Below, piece after piece: positions 19,912 through 29,911 of a stretch of DNA of 64,000 nucleotides. The translations under genes and the position numbers were made by a program. The notes under the pieces were generated by a model that saw only the letters and a list, made by a program, of their open reading frames with translations, did no database searches and was not told where the DNA came from. This DNA comes from an uncultured Paraburkholderia sp. (GTDB lineage: Bacteria > Pseudomonadota > Gammaproteobacteria > Burkholderiales > Burkholderiaceae). The stretch lies in contig CALNWS010000005.1 of NCBI GenBank assembly GCA_940747215.1, positions 1 through 64,000 of the forward strand. Direction: 5' to 3'. Each line of letters opens with the position of its first letter. Position 1 is the first letter of the stretch.

Positions 19912-21229
19912 TCACCAGACACTTTCCGATGCCGCGGTAACACGCGGCATGACTTCGAACGGGAAGGTCATCAATACGCGCAAGCCACGGCCTTCGTGGT
20001 TGCCGATTTCCCATTCGCCGCCCGCGCGCCGCACGAGGCGTTCGACGATCGCTAGACCCAGCCCGCTATGACCGTTGCCGCCACGCGCCGGATCGAGCCG
20101 CACGAAAGGCCGGCTCGCGTTGATGATGTCCTGCGCGGCGACCGCTGCCGTTGTCTCGCACCGAGAGCGTGTAGCCTTGCGACGTGCGCGCCGTGGCCAC
20201 GACGACGGGTGGCGCGCCATACGCATACGCGTTGTCGAGCAGGTTCGACAGAATGCGGTCAAGCGTGGCGGCGGGCAGCAGGAAACCCGGCCCGACGTTC
20301 AGTTCGGTCTGCACGGTGGGCGTGCGTGCCTACCGCCACCGCGCGATAGTTGCGCACCACGCGCTCGCACTGCGCGTCTACTTCGACGGCTTCGCTGCGA
20401 TCCGCGCCATCGTGAGCGAACACCAGAAACTGTTCGACGATATGCGTCATGGAATCGACGTCGCGCACCACGCCGTCGCGCATCTTCAATTCGTCCATCA
20501 TTTCGGCACGCAGGCGCAAACGCGCGAGCGGCGTTTTCAGGTCGTGCGCGACGCCCGCGAGCATCACTGCGCGATCGTTTTCCGTGCGCGCCACTTCCTG
20601 CACCATCTGATTGAAGCCGTGCGTGAGTTGCCTCAATTCACGCGGACCGCGCTCCGGCACGGGCGGCACCGGCAGCCCGCGGCCGAAGCGCGCCACCGCC
20701 TGGGCAAGCGAGCGCAACGGCTGCTGGAGCGCCCACGCGGCAAAGAGCGCCGCCATGACCGCGAACAAGAAAATGATGGTGAGCCACAACGCGGTACGGT
20801 CGAGCGAGCGCGGCGTGCGCAACGGTTGCACCGGCACGACGATCCAGCTACGGTCGGACGCGCCGCGCACCCACAGCGTAGGCGGACGCCCCGGCAAACC
20901 GATGCGCACCTGCGTGCCGGACGGCATGCGGTCGCGCACGTCCTCGACGAAACGCTCGAGCGGCGGCGCATGTTCGCGTCTTCGGGCGGCACTTCGGGAC
21001 TCGCCGGGTCGACGAGCTTGACACGCGAAGGCAGCGGCTGATCCGGCGTGCGCGCCACGTGCTGACGCACGGCATCGACGAGGAACGTGGCCTCTTCCAC
21101 CGCATAACGCGTTTGCAACTGACTGCGTTCCAGACGCATGAGCGCATACCACGCGAAATGCGACAGCAGCAGCACGGCGACGACTAGCAGCGCCAGCCGG
21201 CCGAAAAGCGAATCAATGGGCCGGCGCAT
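19912..21229 (-). pseudogene. EnvZ-type sensor histidine kinase, decayed
   Basis: Partner of the response regulator upstream, whose 3' end it overlaps by 17 bases. From ATG 21229 it reads a membrane helix (LALLVVAVLLLSHFAWYAL) and the start of a periplasmic domain, shifts near 20975, then continues with a second membrane helix, HAMP, the dimerisation box VAHDLKTPLARLR (phospho-acceptor His) and much of the ATPase domain. Further frame changes lie near 20335 and 20155. N-box residues NLLDNAYAYG and G-box GLGLAIV survive in separate frames. At least three lesions: no kinase is made. Confidence 0.85.
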
Positions 21230-21914
21230 GCTGTTCGCCATCTGGCACGAACACGTAGCCGCGGCCACGCACGGTCTGGATGAAGCGCGGCATGGACGGG
21301 TCGGTTTCGAGAATGCGGCGCAGGCGCCACACCTGCACGTCGATGCCGCGGTCGGTGCCGTCGTATTCCGGACCGTGCAGCAATTCGAGCAAACGCTCAC
21401 GCGTGAGCGTGCGCATGGGGTAATTGACAAAAATCTTCAGCAGCGCGAATTCGCTGCCGGACAACGTGAGCGGCTTGTCTTCCAGATGCAGCGTGCGCGA
21501 CTGGAAGTCGAGCGTGAAGCGGCCGAAGTTGAACGGCTCGCGCTGTTCCGGCGGGCGGCCGACGGCAGCGTGCGACGGCGGCGCAGCACGGCCTGCACGC
21601 GCGCGAGCAGTTCGCGCGGATTGAACGGCTTGCCGAGGTAGTCGTCCGCGCCGAGTTCGAGACCGACGATGCGATCGACGTCGTCCGAGCATGATGACCG
21701 GGATGTCGTCGCCCGACGCACGCAGCTTGCGCAACGCGGTGAGGCCGTCTACGCCGGGCATCATCAGGTCGAGCACAATCAGATCGGGACGCTCGCGTTC
21801 GAGCCTGCGTTCGAGCGAACCCGCGTCGTGCAGCACCGACACTTCGATGCCCTGGCGGGCCAGATAATCGCGCAGTTCAACGTCGTCGTCGACGACAAGT
21901 ATTTGAGTAGCCAT
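21213..21914 (-). pseudogene. OmpR-family response regulator with compensated frameshifts
   Basis: The frame is open over 233 codons but does not encode a normal receiver. Residues 1-76 are OmpR-like (DDD at 9-11, phospho-acceptor D49 in LIVLDLMMPG). From residue 77 to about 116 (about 21566-21686) the frame reads Arg-rich nonsense, while the proper text with [14 protein letters not shown] is in the next frame. A second indel then restores the frame, and the winged-helix DNA-binding domain (ending in RGRGYVF) is normal. The switch Thr/Ser, the conserved Lys and helices 4-5 are lost. Two or so residues are also missing near ELRDYL. Phosphorylation control must be gone; DNA binding might remain. 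Confidence 0.8.
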
Positions 21915-22141
21915 GGAATGAAGTTTAACGCGCAGCAGGTTGGGTTTTCGATTTCAAACGGGGCTCAAGGGTTACGGGGTGTTACGGTGAAAGGCACGCG
22001 TAATGTCCCGTAATAGCCGCATCAAACCACGTAACACAGCGTCCGGCGCAGTTCTCTACGCTGTGTCTTACCGAATGCAGACCGCTCTCAGTTATCGGTT
22101 ATCGGTTGCATCGTCGGCTATTCCATTACAAGGAGCCTTAC

Positions 22142-22678
22142 ATGTCCACTAAAAAGATGTCGCGCGTTCTCGCCGTTGCCGCCACTGCCCTCGCCACCGG
22201 CGCAGGCGCTGCTTATGCCGCACAACCCGCTCACGAAGCTCACGACGGTTCCAGCGGCTGGCACGGTCACTTCATGAAACAGCTCACGCAGTTGCACGAC
22301 CAGCTGAAACTGAATGCTGACTAGGAAAAGCAGTGGCAAGCCGCGCTCGACACGATGAAGTAGAATCACAAAGCCATGCGCACCAACCACGACGAGCAGA
22401 TCAAAAACCAGTTCAAGGTAGCGCAGCAACAGCCTATTTTGGATCTGAACGCGATGGCGTCGGCGCATCAGCAAGTCGAGCAGAAAGACGCGCAACTGCG
22501 CCAGCAAACCACGGATGCCTAGCTCAAGATCTACAACGGCCTGAACGACCAGCAGAAGACCACCGTCAGCACCGCGCTGAAGCAACGTTTTGCGAAGATG
22601 GAAGAGCGTCACGAGAAGATGCATGAGCGCTGGCAACATCACAAGGGCGCGGCGTCGGCGCCTGCCGCGAACCAGTAA
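22142..22678 (+). pseudogene. Spy/CpxP-like periplasmic protein with three in-frame TAG codons
   Basis: A 178-codon frame from ATG 22142 to TAA 22676 with no frameshift. It has a clear signal peptide (cleavage after AYA, about residue 27) and a helical, Gln/Lys-rich body with LTxxQ-like repeats, as in the Spy/CpxP periplasmic chaperone family. Three TAG codons interrupt it, at 22322, 22361 and 22520. By context the first two replace Gln (CAG to TAG) and the third replaces Trp or Gln. Without suppression only a 60-residue fragment is made. The AAGGAGC site upstream of the ATG is intact. It lies divergent from the broken two-component pair and may have been its target. Confidence 0.8.
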
Positions 22679-22728
22679 TCGTCTGTCTCAGCTGCACGTT
22701 TGAAATCGTCACGCTGAGCACATAAAAG

Positions 22729-22761
22729 AAAACGCCACGGAAGAAGCTTCCGTGGCGTTTT
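22729..22761. terminator. Bidirectional terminator
   Basis: AAACGCCACGGAAG pairs with CTTCCGTGGCGTTT around a short loop, flanked by A and T runs. It separates the converging Spy-like gene and pirin gene. Confidence 0.88.
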
Positions 22762-22864
22762 TCAGTTACCGCTTCCGATGTGCAGCTAGCGAACCAACCT
22801 CATGCGGATACGGTTGCGCCTGCAACCAGACCGCGCTTCGCGGCGCGCGTTTTCCAATAACGTT

Positions 22865-23574
22865 CTAGCTGTTCAGTTGCCCGAGATCGAACAGCAGCAC
22901 TTCCGCGTTCTCGCCGTTCGAAAGCGTGATCGCGTCGGTCGCGCTCACCTTCGCGGTGTCGCCGGCCTTTAGCACCTCGCCGTTCACCGTGACCGAGCCG
23001 CGCGCCACGTGCACGTACGCGAGACGGCCTTCGGGCAGCGCGAACGTGACCTCTTCCGTGCCGTCGAGCAAACCGGCATAGATCGAGGCGTCGGCGTGAA
23101 TCGTCACTGAACCATCACGTCCATCGGACGACGCCACCACGCGCAGCCGCCCACGCTTTTCCGCAGCGTCGAAACGCTTTTCCTCGTAACCCGGCTGATC
23201 GCCTGTGCGCTGCAGAATCACCCAGATCTGCAGCAGATGCGCGGTCTCGTCCTGCGACGCATTGAACTCGCTATGCATCACGCCCGTGCCGGCTCTCATG
23301 CGTTGCACGTCGCCGGGACGGATCGTCGAACCGTTGCCCATGCTGTCGCGGTGCGCGAGCGCGCCTTCGAGCACATAGGTCACGATCTCCATGTCGCGGT
23401 GACCGTGCGTGCCGAATCCCTGCCCGCCTGCTATGCGGTCTTCGTTGATGACGCGCAGCGGGCCAAAGTGCACGTGCTGCGGGTCGCGGTAATCGGCGAA
23501 TGAAAAGCTGTGATACGAATCGAGCAGCCGTGGTTGGCGTGGCCACGTTCATCGGAGCGGCGAATTTCGATTAT
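22865..23574 (-). pseudogene. Pirin-family protein, start codon lost and frameshifted
   Basis: Pirin-type bicupin (quercetinase-like, metal-binding). From 23473 to TAG 22865 the frame is intact and includes the metal-site motif [15 protein letters not shown] and HSEFN. Upstream, the first 20 residues ([16 protein letters not shown]) are in another frame: one G is missing from the Trp codon in HGWLDSYH. The initiation codon itself reads ATA at 23574 with a good GAGGAG site in front, so ATG seems to have changed to ATA. Two independent lesions at the 5' end. A shorter product from the GTG at 23473 is conceivable but would lack the first strand. Confidence 0.82.
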
Positions 23575-24145
23575 GGAGCACTCCTCGGGAGCAAATTGCG
23601 ATGCCCAGAATGTACGGCACGAACGGCTCGACACAATCGGCACGGACGCACCGAATCGTTTCATAAATCCGCGCAATCGGACGCACAACGCCCATGCGCG
23701 CGAGTTGGCCGCAGCCGGTGTGCCGCACTGGCACCTCGCCCCTGTTCGGGTAAAATATCGCCCTTTTCAAAAGACACTTGGGAATCGAAAGCGCGTCGCG
23801 GGCCACCCCGCAAGGCGCGCGCGGATCCGACAAGCTTGGCAAATCTGGCAAAACGGAGACGAAAACCAAGCGAGACGCGGAACGAGTCCGGCAGAACCTA
23901 GCGCGACAGCCGCGCAAGCCGCACCGGTGCGGCCGGCAATGCGAGGCGAATGCGAGACAAACGCCGGGCGAACGCGCGGCAAACGTCAGGCAGATGCAGA
24001 GCAAGCGCGAGGCCAGTCGGCATCGGCGCAGGCTCAATCCCACGCGGCGCGACAATTTTGACCGCCTAGAATAGCGGCGGCCAGCCACAAGCTGGCGGTC
24101 GTCGAGATCGGCACATCATGACGATCAGTTTGATCTAGGAGAAAC
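23575..24145. other. Gene-free, low-complexity stretch
   Basis: About 570 bases between the pirin remnant and the binding-protein gene. From about 23770 to 24060 the sequence is purine-rich on the plus strand, built from short variations of GCGAGAC, GCGGCAAAC and GCGAACGC. Several frames stay open over it only because of its skewed composition. A stretch TAAAATATCGCCC near 23752 could be a -10 region. No known gene. Confidence 0.45.
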
Positions 24146-24920
24146 ATGAAGAAGCTCGCACTGTGCGTGGCACTTGCTGTCATGGCCACGGGCACCATGG
24201 CAAAAGAATGGAAGACTGAGTGCATTGGGGTGGATGCCAGCTACCCGCCGTTCGAATCGAAGGCGGCTAACGGCCAGGTGGTCGGCTTCAGCATCGATCT
24301 GACGCGCGCTGTGCGCGAAAATGAACGTCAAATGCGTGTGGGCCGAACAGGATTTCGACGGCATGATTCCCGCGTTGAAGGGCAAGAAATTCGACGCGAT
24401 CGTTTCATCGATGACCGTCACCGACAAGCGCCACACGCAGATCGATTTCTCCGATAAGCTGTTCGATGCGCCCGCATGCATAATCGCGAAAGCGGGCTCG
24501 CCGCTGCTGCCCACGGCGCAGTCACTCAAAGGCAGGTACGTCGGCGTCGAGCAGGGCACGACGCAGGAAGCCTACGCCAAGGCCTACTGGGAACCGAACG
24601 GCGTGACCGTAGTGTCCTATCAGAATCAGAATCAGGTGTACGCCGACCTCACGTCTGGCCGGCTCGACGCGGCCTTGCAGGACGAAGTGCAGGCCGACGC
24701 CGGTTTTCTGAAGACGCCGCGAGGCAAGGGCTTCGCATGGGCCGGTCCCGAAGTGAAGGATCCGAAGACGATCGGCGACAGCACGGCCGTCGGTCTGCGT
24801 AAAAGCGACACCGATCTGAAGGCGATGTTCAACTAGGCACTGGCGCAGGTTCATCAGGACGGCACGTTCCAGAAGCTCGAAAAGCAGTACTTCGACTTCG
24901 ATATTTACTCGAGCCACTGA
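24146..24920 (+). pseudogene. Basic amino acid ABC transporter binding protein, broken
   Basis: Periplasmic binding protein of the lysine/arginine/ornithine (HisJ/ArgT) type, first gene of a four-gene importer operon. ATG 24146 follows a TAGGAGA site and opens a signal peptide ending in TMAKE. Conserved GVDASYPPFESK is present. One base is missing near 24315 (DLTRAL-C), shifting the frame. The rest ([25 protein letters not shown]) is intact up to TGA 24918, except for TAG at 24834-24836, 28 codons before the end. Length without lesions would be about 258 residues, normal for the family. Confidence 0.85.
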
Positions 24921-25213
24921 ACACGCTGAAAGCGGCAACAGGCAGCAACACGCAGTACAAGCGGTACAAAGCGGTATCCACGAAACTCGGGGCTCGCCCG
25001 CATGGGCTTTCACCGAGCTTCGTTATTAGAGTCGTAAAGCTTCAAAACACGAATCGAAAAGCGCGTTGCAAGTCCGGCGACGGGCATGCAGTCATGATTT
25101 GCACAGCGGTGCGCTGTGCGCCGACGCAACCGCGGGTTCCCATTCTCGGCACGCGGCGCACGGCAGGCCGCGTTTTTCGTGGTGCGTCGCAAACGCATCG
25201 TCAAGGACCCGAT

Positions 25214-25904
25214 ATGTTCCTTCAAAGCTTACGGCCCGCTGCTTCTCAACGGCACCTGGCAAACCGTCAAACTGGCGGTGTTGTCGCTGGTGCTCGCTTT
25301 TGTGCTGGGCCTGCTCGGCGCGGCGGCAAAACTGTCGAAGAACCGTTTATCGAACGGCGTCGGCACCGTCTACACGACGCTCATGTGCGGCGTGCCCGAT
25401 CTGGTGCTGATGCTGATGCTGCTACTCTTCTACAGCATCCAGATCTGGCTGAACAATCTGACCGACATGCTCGGCTGGGACCAGATCGACATCGACCCGT
25501 TCGTGGCCGGCGTCGCGGTACTCGGCTTCATCTACGGCGCGTACTTCACCGAGACGTTCCGCGGCGTGCTTCTCGCCGTGCCGCGCGGCCAGCTCGAATC
25601 GGGCACCGCGTGCGGCATGACCGGCTGGCAGGTGTTCTCGCGCATCATGTTCCCGCAGATGATGCGCTTCGCGCTGCCCGGCATCGGCAACAACTGGCAG
25701 GTGATGGTGAAAGCCACGGCGCTCGTCGATCATCGGTCTCGCGGACGTGGTCAAGGCTTCGCAGGACGCGGGCAAAGGCACGCTGCGGTTCTTCTTCACC
25801 CTTTTGCTGGCGCCATCTATCTCGTCATCACCACAGTGTCCAACTTCGTGCTGATGTACCTCGAAAAGCGTTACCCGACCGGCATACGAAAGGCGGATCT
25901 ATGA
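25214..25904 (+). pseudogene. First permease of the basic amino acid importer (HisQ-like), broken
   Basis: Inner-membrane permease of the HisQ type. The likely native start is ATG 25214 (AAGGA site), giving MFLQS, but an extra T after the fifth codon shifts the frame, and the family sequence YGPLLLNGTWQTVKLAVL continues in another frame. A second block (25730-25812) is out of frame between two compensating indels; it should carry the EAA loop ending (GLADVVKASQDAG-like text is in the other frame). After that the C-terminus is normal. The stop overlaps the next gene's start as ATGA. The permease loop that contacts the ATPase is destroyed. Confidence 0.8.
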
Positions 25905-26614
25905 TCGAGATCATTCAGGAATACTGGCGCAATTATCTCTATACCGACGGCTACCACTTCACCGGCGTTGCGATCACGCTGTGGCTGCTGGTCGTGTCGA
26001 TCGGACTCGGCTTCTGCCTGTCGATGCCACTCGCGGTCGCGCGCGTGTCGAAGAAAAAGTGGCTTGCCGGTCTCGTCTGGCTCTACACGTATATCTTTCG
26101 CGGCACGCCGCTGTACGTGCAACTGCTGCTGTGCTACACGGGTCTGTATAGCCTCGAGATCGTGCGCAATCACGAACTCACCAACGCGTTTTTCCGCGAC
26201 GGCATGCACTGCACGCTGCTCGCCTTCACGCTGAACACCTGTGCGTACACCACGGAAATTTTCGCGGGGGCGATCAAGGCCACGCCTTACGGCGAGATCG
26301 AAGCGGCGCGCGCATACGGCATGTCGCCGTTCACGCTGTACCGCCGCGTGACCCTGCCTTCGGCGCTGCGCCGCGCGTTGCCGTACTACAGCAATGAAGT
26401 GATTCTGATGCTGCACGCCACGACCGTCGCTTTCACGGCGACCGTGCCGGACATTCTCAAGATCGCGCGCGACGTGAATTCCGCAACGTACCAGTCGTTC
26501 AACGCGTTCGGCCTCGCCGCACTGCTCTATCTGTGCATTTCGTTTGCGCTCGTGTGGCTGTTCCGCCGCGCCGAGCGTCGCTGGCTCGCCTACCTGCGGC
26601 CGCAAGGCAAGTAA
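25901..26614 (+). CDS. Second permease of the basic amino acid importer (HisM-like)
   Basis: A 237-residue inner-membrane permease of the HisM/ArtM class, intact. About five hydrophobic helices; the conserved permease loop is [19 protein letters not shown], ending in the usual P-S-A-L-R-x-x-L-P. The start overlaps the stop of the upstream permease gene (ATGA), as expected for translational coupling. Its partner permease is broken. HisQ and HisM normally pair as a heterodimer, so this protein lacks its mate unless another paralogue substitutes. The operon order is binding protein, HisQ, HisM, ATPase. Confidence 0.88.
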   Translation: MIEIIQEYWRNYLYTDGYHFTGVAITLWLLVVSIGLGFCLSMPLAVARVSKKKWLAGLVWLYTYIFRGTPLYVQLLLCYTGLYSLEIVRNHELTNAFFRDGMHCTLLAFTLNTCAYTTEIFAGAIKATPYGEIEAARAYGMSPFTLYRRVTLPSALRRALPYYSNEVILMLHATTVAFTATVPDILKIARDVNSATYQSFNAFGLAALLYLCISFALVWLFRRAERRWLAYLRPQGK

Positions 26615-26658
26615 CCCACGTCACGCCGCAAGAGGCTGTGAGCCGGTCAAGAATCCTG

Positions 26659-27438
26659 ATGAACACCAAGAAGCAAAAGCTCTTCGTCGACGAGCTTCAC
26701 AAACAGTACGGCGACAACGAAGTCCTCAAGGGCGTATCGCTCAAAGCAAATGCCGGCGACGTGATCAGCGTGATCGGCTCGTCCGGTTCGGGCAAGAGCA
26801 CGATGCTCCGCTGCATCAACTTTCTCGAGCAGCCGAACTCGGGGCGCATCTTCGTCGACGGCGAAGAACTGCGCACGCAGAAAACCAAGGACGGCGCGCT
26901 GCGCGTGTCCGACCCGAAGCACCTGCAGCGCGTGCGCACCAAACTCTCGATGGTGTTCCAGCATTTCAACCTGTGGACGCACATGACCGTGCTCGAGAAT
27001 ATCATCGAGGCGCCGGTCAACGTGCTGGGTCTGAAGCGCAAGGAAGCCGAAGAGCGCGCCCGCGAATATCTGGAAAAGGTCGGCCTCGCGCCGCGTCTGG
27101 AGAAGCAGTATCCGTCGCATCTGTCGGGCGGGCAGCAGCAGCGCGTCGCGATTGCGCGGGCGCTTGCGATGCACCCGGACGTGATGCTGTTCGACGAACC
27201 CACTTCCGCGCTCGACCCCGAACTGGTGGGCGAAGTGCTGAAGGTCATGCAGACGCTCGCCGAAGAAGGCCGCACGATGATCGTCGTCACCCACGAAATG
27301 GCGTTCGCGCGCAACGTGTCGAATCACGTGATGTTTCTGCATCAGGGCCGCGTGGAAGAAGAGGGTCATCCTGACGAGGTTTTTGGAAACACGAAGAGCG
27401 AACGGCTCAAACAGTTTCTCTCAGGCAGCCTCAAGTAA
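26659..27438 (+). CDS. ATPase of the basic amino acid importer (HisP-like)
   Basis: A 259-residue ABC ATPase with Walker [11 protein letters not shown]-loop MVFQHFNLW, signature LSGGQQQR, Walker [13 protein letters not shown] and the H-loop His in VTHEM. This matches HisP/ArtP of amino acid importers. ATG 26659 gives the family's usual start; no strong ribosome site precedes it, so it may be coupled to the upstream gene 44 bases away. It is intact although two of the four operon members are broken, so it may energise another importer or simply not have decayed yet. Confidence 0.9.
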   Translation: MNTKKQKLFVDELHKQYGDNEVLKGVSLKANAGDVISVIGSSGSGKSTMLRCINFLEQPNSGRIFVDGEELRTQKTKDGALRVSDPKHLQRVRTKLSMVFQHFNLWTHMTVLENIIEAPVNVLGLKRKEAEERAREYLEKVGLAPRLEKQYPSHLSGGQQQRVAIARALAMHPDVMLFDEPTSALDPELVGEVLKVMQTLAEEGRTMIVVTHEMAFARNVSNHVMFLHQGRVEEEGHPDEVFGNTKSERLKQFLSGSLK

Positions 27439-28064
27439 TGCGTGGTATTTCAAACCCGTAAAAAACGCGGTTATTGCGATTCGGATTACCCAATATTTGG
27501 GCTGTAGTAAAAGTAGCATTACAGTGCGCTTACAATCGCCTTTTTTGTTTCGCTCACCTGCCTATTCGTGCGATTCTCTGCCAGAGAGCCTTGCCTAACG
27601 CGGCTTTCCGAGCGGTCTCAACGTCCTACTCTGCCGTTTCTTAAGCGTCAATAGTGGCAATCCTTAACGTTGCTCGCGCCGATCCGTGATTCCCTTGTCA
27701 CATAAGGGCTTCAGGCTTTTTTGGGCGACCCGCAATGGGTCGCCGCGCACATTCGTATTGCAATTTGGCGACACCGGTCAGGCCGCGTACTAATTTCTTC
27801 TCCCATCTAAGGGTATTTTTGATAAATTAGTAACTAAAGTAGCAAAACAAAGTTCATTCAAAGTAGTTTCACTTCAAGGCACAGAGGAGAACCGGTCGGC
27901 GAGGGATCGGCATGACGACCAGATAGCCCCAAGGCTGCACGTCACGGCAGGAGACCCAATCCACCCGCTAATCTCCTTGGTACCGATTTCTGTTCGGCGC
28001 TGCCTGCGTCCAAACACCATTCGCAGTACTGGGTTTCACCTTTTGACAGGGTATGGAGGAGAAG
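27439..28064. other. Long leader or promoter region before the porin gene
   Basis: About 625 bases without a gene. AT-rich islands at 27470-27545 and 27790-27860 should hold the porin promoter; no unambiguous -35/-10 pair. A hairpin GGCGACCC / GGGTCGCC lies at 27725-27744, preceded rather than followed by T residues on the plus strand. A strong GGAGGAGA ribosome site at 28055-28062 serves the porin start. Confidence 0.45.
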
Positions 28065-29216
28065 ATGAAGAAAGCTTTGCTCGCCGCTGCGCTGATGTCA
28101 GCCGGCGTTGTTGCGCACGCCCAAAGCAGCGTGACGTTGTACGGCCGTCTGGATGCCGGCATCGAGTACATGTCGGGTATTCCGCAAGGTGTGGGTGCGA
28201 ATGGTCAGGCAACGGGCAGCACGAGCCGTTGGCGCGCAGAAAGCGGCGACTGGGGCACCAGCCTGTGGGGTATGAAGGGCGTTGAGGACATCGGTGGCGG
28301 CAACAAGGTCCTGTTCCAGTTGGAAGGCTCCTTCAACACCATGACCGGCGCAGGCCTTGGCGGTGGCGGCCTCTTCAATCGTTGGGCAACGGTGGGTCTG
28401 TCGAACGACCAGTACGGTACGTTCACAATGGGCCGCATGCTCTTCATCTCGAACGGCGACTGGAACTTCGACCCGTTCGGTCAATCCAATTGGTCGTCGG
28501 CATCGCTAGTGCGTGGCCGCAACTGGCCGCAATCGAGCAACAACTTCGCGTACCAGTCGCCGAAGATCGCCGGTTTTGACTTCTACGGCCAGTACGCGCT
28601 GTCGAATGCAACGAGCTGGAACGGCAACGGCACGACCCCGCAAGGCCGTGAAGCTGGCGCACAGATCACCTACACGAACTCGCTGTTCCAGGTTCGCGGT
28701 ATGTACGACGAAATCCGCAATCCGGCTAACGGCGCGCTGTACGGCCCGGGCACCTCGATCGTCAACGCAGGCAATGCAGGCGGCGGCGTTTTCGCGGCAT
28801 CGCGTGAATACTCGGCGTTCGTGAACGTGTTCCTCGGCCAGCTCAAGATTGAGGGTGCCTACCAAGCCATCCGTTCGGCAGGTGCAACGGGCGTTCTGCC
28901 GGGCCAGCCGACTACCCTCGATCACGAATGGGGCGGTGTGACGTGGCAAGCAACGCCGGCAGCGGCGCTGATCGCTGCAGTCTACCACGTAAACGGCAAC
29001 AACGGTGCGGGCAACGCAACGATCTACACAGTTGGCGGTTCGTACAACCTGTCGAAGCGCACGCTGTTCGACGTCCAGGTCGCGCAAGTGCGTAACAGCA
29101 AGACGGCTAACTATGGCCTGAACGCTAACAACCCGGGCACGTCGACGGCAACGGACAACCCGTTGGTCGGTCACCAGCAGACCGGCGTGTACGCAGGTAT
29201 TCAACACTCGTTCTAA
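28065..29216 (+). CDS. Outer-membrane porin (Burkholderia type)
   Basis: A 383-residue general porin of the Gram-negative porin family (16-stranded trimeric barrel; OpcP-like). ATG 28065 is preferred over the ATG four codons upstream because GGAGGAGA lies 3-10 bases before it. The signal peptide is cleaved after VAHA, and the mature protein starts QSSVTLYGRLDAG, the classic porin N-terminus. The last residue is Phe (IQHSF), needed for barrel assembly. Strand/turn alternation is regular and there is no lesion. Codon use is strongly biased, typical of an abundant protein. Confidence 0.95.
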   Translation: MKKALLAAALMSAGVVAHAQSSVTLYGRLDAGIEYMSGIPQGVGANGQATGSTSRWRAESGDWGTSLWGMKGVEDIGGGNKVLFQLEGSFNTMTGAGLGGGGLFNRWATVGLSNDQYGTFTMGRMLFISNGDWNFDPFGQSNWSSASLVRGRNWPQSSNNFAYQSPKIAGFDFYGQYALSNATSWNGNGTTPQGREAGAQITYTNSLFQVRGMYDEIRNPANGALYGPGTSIVNAGNAGGGVFAASREYSAFVNVFLGQLKIEGAYQAIRSAGATGVLPGQPTTLDHEWGGVTWQATPAAALIAAVYHVNGNNGAGNATIYTVGGSYNLSKRTLFDVQVAQVRNSKTANYGLNANNPGTSTATDNPLVGHQQTGVYAGIQHSF

Positions 29217-29229
29217 TCGAACGAAGAAG

Positions 29230-29254
29230 CGCCCCGGAAAAACTTCCGGGGCGC
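29230..29254 (+). terminator. Porin transcript hairpin
   Basis: GCGCCCCGGAA / TTCCGGGGCGC stem with a 3-base loop, 13 bases after the porin stop. There is no long T-run, so it acts as an mRNA-end hairpin or a weak terminator. Confidence 0.6.
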
Positions 29255-29469
29255 AAACCAGAATTCTCCGGGAGAATCTTTTTCACGCTGCTGCGAGAGG
29301 CGCGTATCGGGGCGGTATCCGAAAGGGTATCGCACCGTGTTAGTATCGCACCGTTTTTATTTCGACGCTGCATCGCGCAGGTGCACTTAAAACCGCCACT
29401 ACTGCTGCTCTGCCGCTACGGCTGCGGCACTTCTTCAGGCCGCCTGTAGCAGCGGCCTCATGCAAGCAC

Positions 29470-29862
<393 letters not shown>

Positions 29863-29911
29863 CTACGCCGTGAGTCCGGCAAAGTACGCCACATCGTGGT
29901 GCGCGCCGTGC

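Noticed and set aside
27725-27744. Rho-independent terminator after the ATPase gene
   Set aside because: The T-run precedes the stem on the plus strand and there is none after it on either strand.
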